DNA of 64,000 bases from an uncultured bacterium (lineage in GTDB: Bacteria > Pseudomonadota > Alphaproteobacteria > Rhodospirillales > Rhodospirillaceae). Positions 1 through 9,597 of this stretch are shown in pieces. Position numbers and translations under genes: made by a program. The notes beneath the pieces are model-generated. The model made no database searches and was not told the DNA's origin. It saw only the letters and a list, made by a program, of their open reading frames with translations. Where the stretch lies: positions 1 through 64,000 of the forward strand of contig CAISTS010000046.1 in NCBI GenBank assembly GCA_903888485.1. Reading direction: 5' to 3'. Every line of letters starts with the position of its first letter. Position 1 is the stretch's first letter.

Positions 1-1
1 C

Positions 2-844
2 GTCACCAATATCACCGACTACGGCGCCTTCGTCGAATTGGAGCCGGGTGTCGAAGCCCTGGTGCACGTGTCGGAAATGAGCTGGACCAAGAAAAACGTC
101 CATCCCGGCAAGATCGTCTCGACCAGCCAGGAAGTGGAAGTCATGGTGCTGGACGTCGATCAGGAGAAGCGCCGCATCTCGCTCGGCCTCAAGCAGTGCC
201 TCGCGAACCCGTGGATCGCCTTCCAGGAAAAACACCCGGTCGGCAGCCTAGTCGAAGGCGAGGTCAAGAACATCACCGAGTTCGGTCTGTTCGTGGGTCT
301 CGACGGCGACATCGATGGCATGGTGCACCTGTCCGACCTGTCCTACGACGGCGATGGCGAAGCCGCGCTCAAGGGCTTCAACCGCGGTCAGATGGTCAAG
401 GCGAAGGTCTTGGACGTTGACGTCGAGAAGGAACGCGTCTCGCTCGGCATCAAGCAGCTGGGTGAAGATCCGCACGCCGCCGCCGCTGGCGATCTCAAGA
501 AGGGCCAAGTGGTCACCTGCGTCGTCAAGCAGGTCACCGACAACGGCCTCGAAGTGATGGTCAACGACGCGCTGCAGGGCTTCATCAAGCGCAACGAGCT
601 GGCCAAGGATCGTTCGGAACAGCGCCCCGACCGCTTCGCCGTCGGCGAAAAAGTCGATGCGCGCATCATCTCGATCGACCCGAAGAACCACAAGCTCACC
701 TTGTCCATCAAGGCGCGCGAAGTGGAGGAAGAGAAGCAGGCCATGGCCGAGTTCGGCTCGGCCGACTCCGGCGCCTCCCTCGGCGATATCCTGGGTGCGG
801 CCATCAAAGCCAAAGCCAAGAAGGGCGACGGCGACGAGGCCTAA
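2..844 (+). CDS. rpsA: 30S ribosomal protein S1, C-terminal part
   Basis: This is the 3' part of the S1 gene; the reading frame is open to the left edge, so the start lies outside the window. S1 binds the leader of mRNAs and brings them to the 30S subunit. About 280 residues are visible, with three successive S1 OB-fold repeats, each ending in a DVD-x-E-(K/R) and SLG(L/I)KQ type strand, followed by a charged Lys/Asp-rich tail. Full bacterial S1 proteins have about six repeats, so roughly half is missing. A strong hairpin terminator follows directly, and ihfB comes next, an order common in Proteobacteria. Confidence 0.95.
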   Translation, partial: VTNITDYGAFVELEPGVEALVHVSEMSWTKKNVHPGKIVSTSQEVEVMVLDVDQEKRRISLGLKQCLANPWIAFQEKHPVGSLVEGEVKNITEFGLFVGLDGDIDGMVHLSDLSYDGDGEAALKGFNRGQMVKAKVLDVDVEKERVSLGIKQLGEDPHAAAAGDLKKGQVVTCVVKQVTDNGLEVMVNDALQGFIKRNELAKDRSEQRPDRFAVGEKVDARIISIDPKNHKLTLSIKAREVEEEKQAMAEFGSADSGASLGDILGAAIKAKAKKGDGDEA

Positions 845-874
845 GCCAAGTTATCCACAGCGAAGTGTGGCCTG

Positions 875-908
875 AAATGCCCGCCGGACCATCCGGCGGG
901 CATTTTTC
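875..908 (+). terminator. Rho-independent terminator of rpsA
   Basis: A perfect 14-bp inverted repeat (arms 875-888 and 892-905, loop CCA) has a GC-rich core and ends in a run of T. It starts 31 bases after the rpsA stop codon. Confidence 0.9.
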
Positions 909-994
909 TTGGGAATGGACGGCGGTTTTCTGCGGTTTTTGCCCATAAGCCGGGAAAAGTGGTTTCTTTAGAGTGACTTACTGCGCAAGCCCGC

Positions 995-1023
995 TTGACT
1001 CTGAAAGGGCGTATAGCCATCCT
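995..1023 (+). promoter_or_regulatory. Possible ihfB promoter
   Basis: TTGACT at 995-1000 is a good -35 box. The hexamer 17 bases downstream (CATCCT, 1018-1023) is a poor -10. The position, after the rpsA terminator and before ihfB, is suitable, but the assignment is tentative. Confidence 0.3.
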
Positions 1024-1097
1024 GTTGACGGGGAAGAGATTTTTGGCGCGCCCCGCGCTTCGGGAGCCCATTTCGGACATTGGGGGCGAGGGACCAC

Positions 1098-1376
1098 ATG
1101 ACCAAGTCGGAGCTGATCGCCCATATCGCCGCGCGTAATCCGCACCTCTATCAGCGTGATGTGGAGCGCATCGTTACCTCGATTTTTGAAGAAATCTCGA
1201 AAGCTTTAGGCCGCGGCGACCGCGTCGAACTGCGCGGCTTTGGCGCCTTTTCGGTCAAGCATCGCGACAGCCGCGTCGGCCGCAACCCGCGCACGGGCGC
1301 GTCGGTGTCCGTTTCGGAAAAAGCGGTGCCCTATTTCAAGACCGGCAAGCAGCTGCGCGACATGCTGAACGTCTGA
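1098..1376 (+). CDS. ihfB: Integration host factor subunit beta
   Basis: A 92-residue DNA-bending protein of the HU/IHF family that acts as a heterodimer with IHF-alpha in the nucleoid, in recombination and at sigma-54 promoters. It has the family fold: an N-terminal helical part ([11 protein letters not shown]), the strand [10 protein letters not shown] and the arm core GRNPRTGA near residues 62-69, which carries the Pro that intercalates into DNA. The ATG at 1098 is chosen over the upstream TTG at 1080 because it matches the family N terminus and has GAGG seven bases upstream. The rpsA-ihfB neighbourhood favours IhfB over HU. Confidence 0.93.
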   Translation: MTKSELIAHIAARNPHLYQRDVERIVTSIFEEISKALGRGDRVELRGFGAFSVKHRDSRVGRNPRTGASVSVSEKAVPYFKTGKQLRDMLNV

Positions 1377-1421
1377 GACGTTCTGGGCCCGAATCAACGG
1401 GCTAACCCTTAGGTTGTGCTT

Positions 1422-1712
1422 GTGAGACTGATCAACAGCATCATCGCCGTCATCGTGGCGTTGCTGGTTATCCTGTTCGCGGTCTCGAACCGCCAGCCGG
1501 TGACCATCGAAATCTGGCCGTTCCCATATCAACTGGCGCTGGGCCTATATGCCGTGATTCTCTTGGCCCTGGCCGTGGGCTTCATCGCCGGCGCCATCGG
1601 CATGTGGCTGGTGGGTGGCCAGAAGCGCCGCGAGCTGCGCAGGCTCAGGCGTCAGACGCGCGATCTTGAAGAGAGCCTTGCGCGACAGCAGGTGAGTGCC
1701 GATAACACCTAG
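1422..1712 (+). CDS. LapA-family (DUF1049) inner-membrane protein
   Basis: A protein of about 96 residues with two hydrophobic helices (roughly residues 5-22 and 40-65) separated by the NRQPVTIEIWPF segment typical of LapA/DUF1049 proteins, then a basic, Arg-rich cytoplasmic tail. E. coli LapA works with LapB in controlling LPS synthesis; in Alphaproteobacteria the role of these short proteins is not established. The GTG at 1422 is preferred over the GTG at 1416 because the AGG at 1411-1413 is then correctly spaced. It sits between ihfB and pyrF and is probably cotranscribed with them. Confidence 0.75.
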   Translation: MRLINSIIAVIVALLVILFAVSNRQPVTIEIWPFPYQLALGLYAVILLALAVGFIAGAIGMWLVGGQKRRELRRLRRQTRDLEESLARQQVSADNT

Positions 1713-1749
1713 CCCGTGTTGTCCGCTTCTTTTGCCGCGAGTGATTGTC

Positions 1750-2493
1750 ATGACCACGCCCGCACTCCGTAACCCCGTCTTCTGCGCCGTCGATACCTCC
1801 GACGTCGGCAAAGCCACGGCGCTGGCCGCCAAGCTGGCCGACTGCGTGGGCGGCCTCAAGCTCGGCCTCGAGTTCTTCAGCGCGCATGGACCCGAGGGCG
1901 TACAGCAGGTGCACAAGGCATCCGAGCTGCCGCTCTTTCTCGACCTGAAGTTCCACGACATCCCCAACACGGTCGCCGGGGCCGTGCGTTCGGCCGCCGC
2001 GCAGGTGAAACCCTTTATGATGACGCTGATGGCCTCGGGTGGGCGCACCATGATGGCCGCCGCCGCAAAAGCCGCAACCGATATCGCGCATGAGCTCATC
2101 GTGCCGCGGCCCTTGCTGCTCGGCGTTACCGTGCTCACCAGCATGGACGCGGGCGATCTTCTGGAGATTGGCGTCAGCGGTGCCGTCAGCGACCAGGTGC
2201 GCAAGCTCGCCGAACTGGCGAAAACCTCAGGATTGGACGGCGTCGTGTGCAGCCCGCTGGAAGCCGAGATGCTGCGCCGTGACTTGGGTCCCGGCTTCAA
2301 GCTGGTGACGCCCGGTGTGCGTCCGACCTGGGCCGAGGCGAACGATCAGAAGCGCGTGATGACGCCGGCCGAAGCCGTGGCCGTGGGCGCGGACTATCTT
2401 GTCGTCGGACGGCCGATCACAGGCGCCGACGATCCGGCGGCGGCAGCACAGCGCCTGGCACTCGAGTTGGCCCCCCTTCAGGCGGCCACTTGA
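1750..2493 (+). CDS. pyrF: Orotidine 5'-phosphate decarboxylase
   Basis: Catalyses the last step of UMP synthesis, OMP to UMP plus CO2. The 247-residue product has the catalytic D-x-K-x-x-D motif (DLKFHD, Asp65, Lys67, Asp70), the GVTVLTS strand, and the phosphate-binding VVGRPITGA segment near the C terminus, all in a TIM barrel of normal length. The ATG at 1750 is chosen because homology begins right after it. The stop codon overlaps the TTG start of trpF (TTGA), so the two are translationally coupled. Confidence 0.95.
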   Translation: MTTPALRNPVFCAVDTSDVGKATALAAKLADCVGGLKLGLEFFSAHGPEGVQQVHKASELPLFLDLKFHDIPNTVAGAVRSAAAQVKPFMMTLMASGGRTMMAAAAKAATDIAHELIVPRPLLLGVTVLTSMDAGDLLEIGVSGAVSDQVRKLAELAKTSGLDGVVCSPLEAEMLRRDLGPGFKLVTPGVRPTWAEANDQKRVMTPAEAVAVGADYLVVGRPITGADDPAAAAQRLALELAPLQAAT

Positions 2494-3140
2494 AAACGCT
2501 GGTCAAAATCTGCGGGCTCTCCGATGAACGCGGGCTGAAGGCGGCCATCGACAGCGGCGCATCCTTTGTCGGCTTCAACTTTTTTAGAAGGTCGCCGCGC
2601 TACGTGACCTTCGAGCAGGCGGGCGAACTCGCCGCACTGGTGCCGCGCGGCGTGAAGACGGTGGGCCTGTTCGTCAATCCCAGCGACGCTGAACTAGAAG
2701 CCGCGACGAACGCCGTGCAGCTCGACATAATCCAACTGCACGGCGACGAGACGCCGGAGCGTGTCGATGCGGTCAAGAAACTCACGGGCCTGAAAGTGAT
2801 GAAGGTGATCGGCGTCGGGCAGGCGCGCGATCTCATCGACGCTCAAGCCTACGAAGGCCACGCCGACTGGCTGCTCTTCGACACCAAGCCCCCCAAGGAC
2901 GCGACGCGCCCCGGCGGCAACGCCATCGCCTTCGATTGGACCCTGATGAAGACTTACGTCGGTAAAACGCCCTGGATGTTGGCGGGCGGGCTTATCCCTG
3001 CGAATGTCGCTCAGGCCATCAAGATCTCCGGCGCGGGCGCGGTCGATGTCGCCTCGGGGGTAGAGACCAAGCCCGGCGTGAAGAGCCCGGCCAAGATCAG
3101 GGCCTTCCTCAAGACCGTGCAAAGTCTTAACGCGCTGTAA
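2490..3140 (+). CDS. trpF: Phosphoribosylanthranilate isomerase
   Basis: Third step of tryptophan synthesis: isomerises N-(5-phosphoribosyl)-anthranilate to CdRP. The 216-residue TIM barrel begins with VKICGL, whose Cys8 is the general base, and has the LLFDTK strand with the catalytic Asp. It closes with LAGGLIPANV and GVDVASGVE-type phosphate loops (here AVDVASGVE). The only start that fits is TTG at 2490, overlapping the pyrF stop. It is a separate gene, not fused to trpC, as usual in Alphaproteobacteria. Confidence 0.95.
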   Translation: MKTLVKICGLSDERGLKAAIDSGASFVGFNFFRRSPRYVTFEQAGELAALVPRGVKTVGLFVNPSDAELEAATNAVQLDIIQLHGDETPERVDAVKKLTGLKVMKVIGVGQARDLIDAQAYEGHADWLLFDTKPPKDATRPGGNAIAFDWTLMKTYVGKTPWMLAGGLIPANVAQAIKISGAGAVDVASGVETKPGVKSPAKIRAFLKTVQSLNAL

Positions 3141-3200
3141 TTGCGCGATATTTTACCCACGCAGCGCAGCGAATTTAGAGTATAAGACGCCTACTTTGGA

Positions 3201-4423
<1,223 letters not shown>

Positions 4424-4427
<4 letters not shown>

Positions 4428-5284
4428 GCGCGGCGATCAAAGCCAAAGTGGTGGACTCTTCCAACCGTATCGCGGCGCGCTTTGCGCTTCTGAAGAAGCA
4501 CAAGCGCGCAGGTCTGGTGACCTTCATCACCGCCAACGATCCGACACCCCATGTGTTCATGGACATCCTCGAAGGTCTGCCGGCCAGCGGCGCGGACCTG
4601 ATCGAGATCGGTATTCCGTTCTCCGATCCCATGGCCGACGGTCCGGCCATCCAGCTTTCCAGCCAGCGCGCGCTCAAGCACAAGACGCGCGTGGATGACG
4701 TGCTCGAAGCGGTGCGCGAGTTCAGGAAGAACGAGATCGATACACCCATCATTCTCATGGGCTACTACAATCCGATCTATCACTACGGTAACCAGGAGTT
4801 CGCCGAGCGCGCGGCGGCCGTGGGCGTTGATGGTGTGATCGTCGTCGATCTTCCGCCGGAAGAGTCGGAAGAGCTGACGGTGCACTTGCGCGCCAACGAC
4901 ATCCACATGATCTTCCTGACCGCGCCGACGTCGAGCGACGCGCGCCTGCCGACGATCCTGAAGGAAGCCTCAGGTTTCGTGTACCACGTCGCCATCACCG
5001 GCATCACCGGCACCGCCAGCGCCAACGAGGATGCGGTGAAGGTCGCGACCATGCGCCTGCGCAAACATACCGATCTGCCGATTGCGGTCGGCTTTGGCAT
5101 CAAGACGCCGGAGCAGGCACGCGCGATCGGCGCGCACTGCGATGCCGCTGTCGTAGGCTCGGCCATCGTTGACATCATCGCCAAGGGTGTGGACGCGACC
5201 GGCAAGCCGCAGGCGGGACTCACCATGAAGGTGCTCGAATTCGTCAAGTCGCTCGCCACGGGCGTGCACGGCGCTTGGCCATAA
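4424..5284 (+). CDS. trpA: Tryptophan synthase alpha subunit
   Basis: Cleaves indole-3-glycerol phosphate and channels indole to TrpB. The 286-residue TIM barrel contains [14 protein letters not shown], giving Glu61 and Asp72 as equivalents of the catalytic E49 and D60 of the E. coli enzyme. The open frame extends far upstream inside trpB, but the real start is GTG at 4424: it overlaps the trpB stop and has TAGGAG eight bases upstream. Confidence 0.95.
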
Positions 5285-5337
5285 GCCGGGCCCTAAAGGG
5301 TTGTAATCCGGGCCGGAAGCACATTCGTGGGAATTTC

Positions 5338-5346
5338 TGATATAAT
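5338..5346 (+). promoter_or_regulatory. Extended -10 promoter of accD
   Basis: TGATATAAT is a perfect extended -10 element (TG-n-TATAAT) 28 bases before the accD ATG. No convincing -35 box is present, as expected for an extended -10 promoter. It would let accD be transcribed independently of the trp genes. Confidence 0.6.
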
Positions 5347-5373
5347 TGGCACTTCCTGAACGGGGACTGCTCC

Positions 5374-6363
5374 ATGAACTGGCTCACCAATTTCGTTCGG
5401 CCCAAGATCCAGCGCCTGCGCCAAAAGCCAGCCAAGGAAGTGCCGGACAACCTCTGGCATCAGTGCACCAAGTGCAACGAGATGATTTTCCACCGCGAGC
5501 TGGAGAAGAATCTGCGGGTGTGCACGCACTGCGGCCACCACATGCGCATGCCGGTGCGCGACCGTCTCAAGATGCTGTTCGATGACGGCCAATACACCGA
5601 CGTCGAGCTGCCGGACGTGGCCGCCGATCCCTTGAAGTTCAAGGACCGGAAAAAGTACGCTGACCGCCTGAAGGATGCCCGCACCAAGACCGGCCTCAAG
5701 GATGCCGTCGTCGTGGGCCACGGCAGCATGGGCGGGCGCGGCGTCGTCATCGCCGCATTCGAGTTCGACTTTATGGGCGGCTCCATGGGTCAGGCCGTCG
5801 GCGAGGCGATCATCACCGCCGCCGATGTCGCCATGCTGCAGGAAGCGCCGCTGATCGTGATCCCGTCCTCTGGCGGCGCGCGCATGCAGGAAGGCATCCT
5901 GTCGCTCATGCAGATGGCGCGTACCACCGTCGCCGTCGACAAGGTGCGCGAGAAGGGCTTGCCCTACATCACAGTGCTCACCGACCCGACCACGGGCGGT
6001 GTGACGGCCTCCTTCGCCATGCTGGGCGATGTGGCCATCGCCGAGCCGGGCGCCATCATCGGTTTCGCGGGTGCCCGCGTCATCGAACAGACCATCCGCG
6101 AGAAGCTGCCCGAAGGCTTCCAGCGCTCCGAATACCTCATGCAGCATGGCATGGTGGACATGGTCGTGCCGCGCCCGGAACTGCGCGCCAAGCTCGTGCA
6201 GCTCTTGGGCCTGCTCCTCCAGAGCAAGCCGGCGGGTGTGGTAAGCCTCGCCCCGTCCCAGCGCCGCAAGATGCGCGAACGCGAAAGCGCCTCGCGCCTG
6301 GTGCCGCCGGACCCGACCGTGCCCGACATGCACTACGACCCGGACGGCGCTCCGGCGGAGTAA
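5374..6363 (+). CDS. accD: Acetyl-CoA carboxylase carboxyltransferase subunit beta
   Basis: With AccA it forms the carboxyltransferase that moves CO2 from biotin to acetyl-CoA, giving malonyl-CoA for fatty acid synthesis. The 329-residue protein has the N-terminal zinc ribbon (Cys31, Cys34, Cys50, Cys53) and a crotonase-like carboxyltransferase domain with [10 protein letters not shown] and [11 protein letters not shown] motifs. It lies between trpA and folC, the classical trp-accD-folC order, and has its own extended -10 promoter. Confidence 0.96.
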   Translation: MNWLTNFVRPKIQRLRQKPAKEVPDNLWHQCTKCNEMIFHRELEKNLRVCTHCGHHMRMPVRDRLKMLFDDGQYTDVELPDVAADPLKFKDRKKYADRLKDARTKTGLKDAVVVGHGSMGGRGVVIAAFEFDFMGGSMGQAVGEAIITAADVAMLQEAPLIVIPSSGGARMQEGILSLMQMARTTVAVDKVREKGLPYITVLTDPTTGGVTASFAMLGDVAIAEPGAIIGFAGARVIEQTIREKLPEGFQRSEYLMQHGMVDMVVPRPELRAKLVQLLGLLLQSKPAGVVSLAPSQRRKMRERESASRLVPPDPTVPDMHYDPDGAPAE

Positions 6364-6393
6364 CCTGCGGCTCGCAAACGGCGCGGCATTTCC

Positions 6394-6399
6394 TATAAT
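6394..6399 (+). promoter_or_regulatory. -10 box very close to the folC start
   Basis: A perfect TATAAT ends eight bases before the folC ATG. Transcription from it would begin at or almost at the start codon. The region 17 bases upstream (CTCGCA, 6371-6376) is a weak -35. Confidence 0.45.
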
Positions 6400-6407
6400 C
6401 GCCGCGT

Positions 6408-7715
6408 ATGTCGGAACAGCGCGAAATCCAGTCCCAAGTCGATGCCGCCCTCGCGCGGCTGACGCAGCTTTATCCCAAGCTCATCGACCTCTCCCTGGGG
6501 CGGATGCTCCGGGTGCTGGGCGATCTCGGCAATCCGCACGAGCGCCTGCCGCCAGTCATCCACGTCGCCGGCACCAACGGCAAGGGCTCGACGGTGGCGA
6601 TCATGCGCGCTGTGCTGGAAGCCGCCGGTTACCGCGTGCACGTCTACACCTCGCCGCATCTCGTGCGCTTTGCCGAGCGTATCCGGCTGGTGGGCGAGAC
6701 CATTGACGAGGCTTTGCTGCTGGCCCTGCTCGAACACGTCGAGGCGGCCAACGCGGGCAAGCCGATTACCTTCTTTGAAGTGACGACAGCCGTGGCCTTC
6801 ATGGCCTTCGAGCGCATCCCGGCGGACGTGGTGCTGCTGGAGACCGGCCTCGGCGGGCGCTACGACGCAACCAACGTGATCGCGACGCCCGCGGTCACGG
6901 CGCTGAGTTCGATCTCCATGGATCACATGCAATACCTGGGCGATACCCTTGCGAAGATCGCCGGCGAGAAGGCCGCCATCATGAAACCGGGTGTGACCTG
7001 CGTTTCGGTCGCACAGCCGCCGGAGGCCGCCGAGGTGATCGCCCATGCCGCCCTCGACATCGGCGCCCCCTTGCGCGTGCAGAACGACACCTGGAGCGTC
7101 GCGGCGGATGGCGCGGGCCTGTTGTTCAAAGGCCAGCACAACACGTGGAAGACGGCGCTGCCGGCATTACCCGGACGCCACCAGATCGGCAATGCCGGCC
7201 TCGCACTGGCGGCGCTCGATCAGTCGCCCTTCGCCATCCCGGCTTTCGCTTTGCGGAGCGGTATGCGTAACGTCTCCTGGCCGGCGCGTGCTCAGAAGTT
7301 GAGACGCGGCCCGCTTGTCACTGCCCTCCCGGGCGGCTGGGAGCTTTGGCTCGACGGCGGCCACAATGCCGGCGGCGGGCAAGCCGTGGCGGACATGGTG
7401 GCAGATCTCTGGTCCGATGCGCCCGTGCACTTGGTGTGCGGTATGCTGGCCACCAAAGTCGCCGACGACTACCTGCGGCCCATCGCGCCGCGTGCCACCA
7501 GTATCACCTGCGTGCCGATTGCCTCGAGCGAGGCCGCGCTTCCGCCCACGGAACTCGCGGAGGCCGCCAAACGCGTTGGCTTCAAGGACGTCAGTACGGC
7601 CGACGATCCCGCCGCCGCGATCCGCGCGATTGCCGCCAGCGGCAGCGGCCGCGCGCGTGTGCTGATCTGCGGCTCGCTTTACCTCGCCGGCGAAGTGCTC
7701 AGAGATAATTCTTGA
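6408..7715 (+). CDS. folC: Bifunctional folylpolyglutamate/dihydrofolate synthase
   Basis: Adds L-glutamate to dihydropteroate and to folates using ATP. The 435-residue protein has the Mur-ligase-like P-loop HVAGTNGKGS (residues 52-61), the SPHLVRFAERIRL folate-binding loop, and the ETGLGGRYDATN motif that characterises the family. The C-terminal domain carries DGGHNAGG. It follows accD. Its 3' end overlaps the convergent TauE/SafE gene by 17 bases. Confidence 0.94.
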   Translation: MSEQREIQSQVDAALARLTQLYPKLIDLSLGRMLRVLGDLGNPHERLPPVIHVAGTNGKGSTVAIMRAVLEAAGYRVHVYTSPHLVRFAERIRLVGETIDEALLLALLEHVEAANAGKPITFFEVTTAVAFMAFERIPADVVLLETGLGGRYDATNVIATPAVTALSSISMDHMQYLGDTLAKIAGEKAAIMKPGVTCVSVAQPPEAAEVIAHAALDIGAPLRVQNDTWSVAADGAGLLFKGQHNTWKTALPALPGRHQIGNAGLALAALDQSPFAIPAFALRSGMRNVSWPARAQKLRRGPLVTALPGGWELWLDGGHNAGGGQAVADMVADLWSDAPVHLVCGMLATKVADDYLRPIAPRATSITCVPIASSEAALPPTELAEAAKRVGFKDVSTADDPAAAIRAIAASGSGRARVLICGSLYLAGEVLRDNS

Positions 7716-8460
7716 GGAAGAACGCGACTGTCACGGCGGTCGCGATGCTGATGATGCCCATGCGCACATGTTTCGGGTCCATTTTGCGGGCGACCCGCGC
7801 GCCGAGGTATCCGCCCGCCAGCGCCGCGACCAGGATGGTCGCGGTCTGGGGCCAGACGATTTTGCCGGCGCCGACAAACACCAGCACCGAAATGCCGTTG
7901 ATGATCCCGGCCATGAGCGTCTTGGTAGCGTTCATGGCGTTGAGGTTGGAGAGGCCAAAGAGGCTGTAGACCGCAAGCATGATGATGCCCATGGCTCCGC
8001 CGAAGTAGCCCCCGTAGATGCCGACTATGAATTGGATGAACAGCAAGCCCGCCGGGCCGATGGTCAACACCGTACGCAAGCGCGGCACGATCTGCGGGCC
8101 GAAGGCGAACAGTAGCGTCGCGGCCAGGAGCAGCCAGGGCACCAGCACGTCGAAGGTTTGCTCGGGCGTATAGACCAGCAGCAGCGCGCCGGCGATGCCG
8201 CCGATCACGCTGACGATGGTCATCGCCTTGAAGGAGACGCCTTCGAAAGGCTTGAAGTCGCTGCGGTAGGCCCAGGCGCTGGCGAAGCTGGCGGGGAACA
8301 GCGCGACCGCGTTGGACGCATTGGCAACGACCGAGGGCACGCCGGTGAACACCAGCGTCGGAAAGGTCACGAACGTCCCGCCACCCGCCACCGCGTTCAT
8401 CACACCGGCGATGAAGCCGGCGGCGGCGAGCAGCAGGTAAGGCAGAACCGGGGTGTCCAT
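7699..8460 (-). CDS. TauE/SafE-family sulfite/sulfonate exporter
   Basis: A 253-residue integral membrane protein with about eight hydrophobic segments and the N-terminal signature NAVAGGGTFVTFP of the TauE/SafE family, which is linked to export of sulfite, sulfoacetate and other organic anions. The ATG at 8460 is used because it overlaps the upstream gene's stop (ATGA) and gives a normal N terminus. It is the last gene of an operon with an Old Yellow Enzyme and a methyltransferase. The substrate cannot be read from sequence. Confidence 0.85.
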   Translation of the reverse strand: MDTPVLPYLLLAAAGFIAGVMNAVAGGGTFVTFPTLVFTGVPSVVANASNAVALFPASFASAWAYRSDFKPFEGVSFKAMTIVSVIGGIAGALLLVYTPEQTFDVLVPWLLLAATLLFAFGPQIVPRLRTVLTIGPAGLLFIQFIVGIYGGYFGGAMGIIMLAVYSLFGLSNLNAMNATKTLMAGIINGISVLVFVGAGKIVWPQTATILVAALAGGYLGARVARKMDPKHVRMGIISIATAVTVAFFLKNYL

Positions 8461-9596
8461 CACGAGGTCTTGCTGGCGGGGAAGTCCAGCGGACGCGCGG
8501 CGGTCGCGCCCTTCCACAGCGAAGGCGCGATACGCGCGAACTGCGGCGGATAGTTGATCTTCGCGCCCAAACGGTCGGCTGCGTGCCAGGGCCAGCGCGG
8601 GTTGTCGAGGATTGCGCGCGCCAGCATCACGAAGTCGATCTTGCCCGTAGCGACGAGTTCCTCGGCCTGGGTCGCGTCGACGATGTGGCCGGCCGTCGCG
8701 GTGGGCACGCCCGCCTTGGCTTTGACGTGCGCGGCTGGCGGCACCTGATAGCCGAGCCCCTGGGGGATCGGAAGATTGGGCACGATGCCGCCCGTGGAAA
8801 CCGAGATATAAGCTGCGCCGATGGCCTTGAGCTCGGCGGCGTAGAGCGCGGCTTCATCGGGTGTCCAACCTTTATTGTCGGTCCAGTCCGTGCCGGTGAT
8901 GCGCGCGCCGAGGACGACGTGCGCCGGCAGCGCGGCCTTCACCGCGCGCGCGACGGACAGCGGGAAACGCACGCGGTTCTCGAAGCTGCCGCCGTATTGA
9001 TCGGTGCGTGTATTGACCAGCGGCGACAGGAACGTGTCGAGCAGATAGCCGTGCGTGGAGTGCAGTTCGACGGCGTCGAAGCCGAGGCGCACCGCGCGCT
9101 GTGCGGCACGCACGAAGGCGAGGCGGATGTGCGCCATGGCGTTCTCGTCGAGCGCCGTGGGTGTGTGCCAGCCGGCGTTGAAGGGCGTCGCCGATGAAGC
9201 AACGGTCGGCCAGGGATCCTCGCTGGTGCTGAGCGGGCCGCTGCCCTCCCAGGGGCGCTGCGTGGAAGCCTTGCGGCCGGCGTGAGCGATCTGGATGCCG
9301 AAGCGCGTGCCGGGCACGGCGACGCCGCGCGCGGCGGCGAGCACCCGCGCGAGCGCGGCTTCATTGGCGTCGCTGTAGATGCCAAGGCACCCATGGGTGA
9401 TGCGCCCGCGCCGCTCGACGCCGGAGGCTTCCAGCACCACCAAGCCCGCGCCCGACATGGCGTACTGCATCACCTGTTGCAGGTGCCAGTCGGTGGCGCA
9501 GCCATCGACGGCGCTGTACTGGCACATGGGCGCGATGGCGATGCGGTTGGGCAGCGCGAAAGGGCCGAGATCGAGCGGTGAAAACAGAGCGGACAC
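8460..9596 (-). CDS. NADH:flavin oxidoreductase, YqjM-like Old Yellow Enzyme
   Basis: An FMN-dependent ene-reductase of 378 residues that reduces activated C=C bonds with NAD(P)H. The N-terminal APMCQYS motif (Cys25, Tyr28) is the thermophilic-like/YqjM subclass signature. IAHAGRKAS (His105) and ELHSTHGYLLDTFLSP contain substrate-binding His residues, and RTDQYGGS is the usual family motif. The start is GTG at 9596, one base after the upstream methyltransferase stop. The physiological substrate is unknown. Confidence 0.88.
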   Translation of the reverse strand: MSALFSPLDLGPFALPNRIAIAPMCQYSAVDGCATDWHLQQVMQYAMSGAGLVVLEASGVERRGRITHGCLGIYSDANEAALARVLAAARGVAVPGTRFGIQIAHAGRKASTQRPWEGSGPLSTSEDPWPTVASSATPFNAGWHTPTALDENAMAHIRLAFVRAAQRAVRLGFDAVELHSTHGYLLDTFLSPLVNTRTDQYGGSFENRVRFPLSVARAVKAALPAHVVLGARITGTDWTDNKGWTPDEAALYAAELKAIGAAYISVSTGGIVPNLPIPQGLGYQVPPAAHVKAKAGVPTATAGHIVDATQAEELVATGKIDFVMLARAILDNPRWPWHAADRLGAKINYPPQFARIAPSLWKGATAARPLDFPASKTS

Positions 9597-9597
9597 G

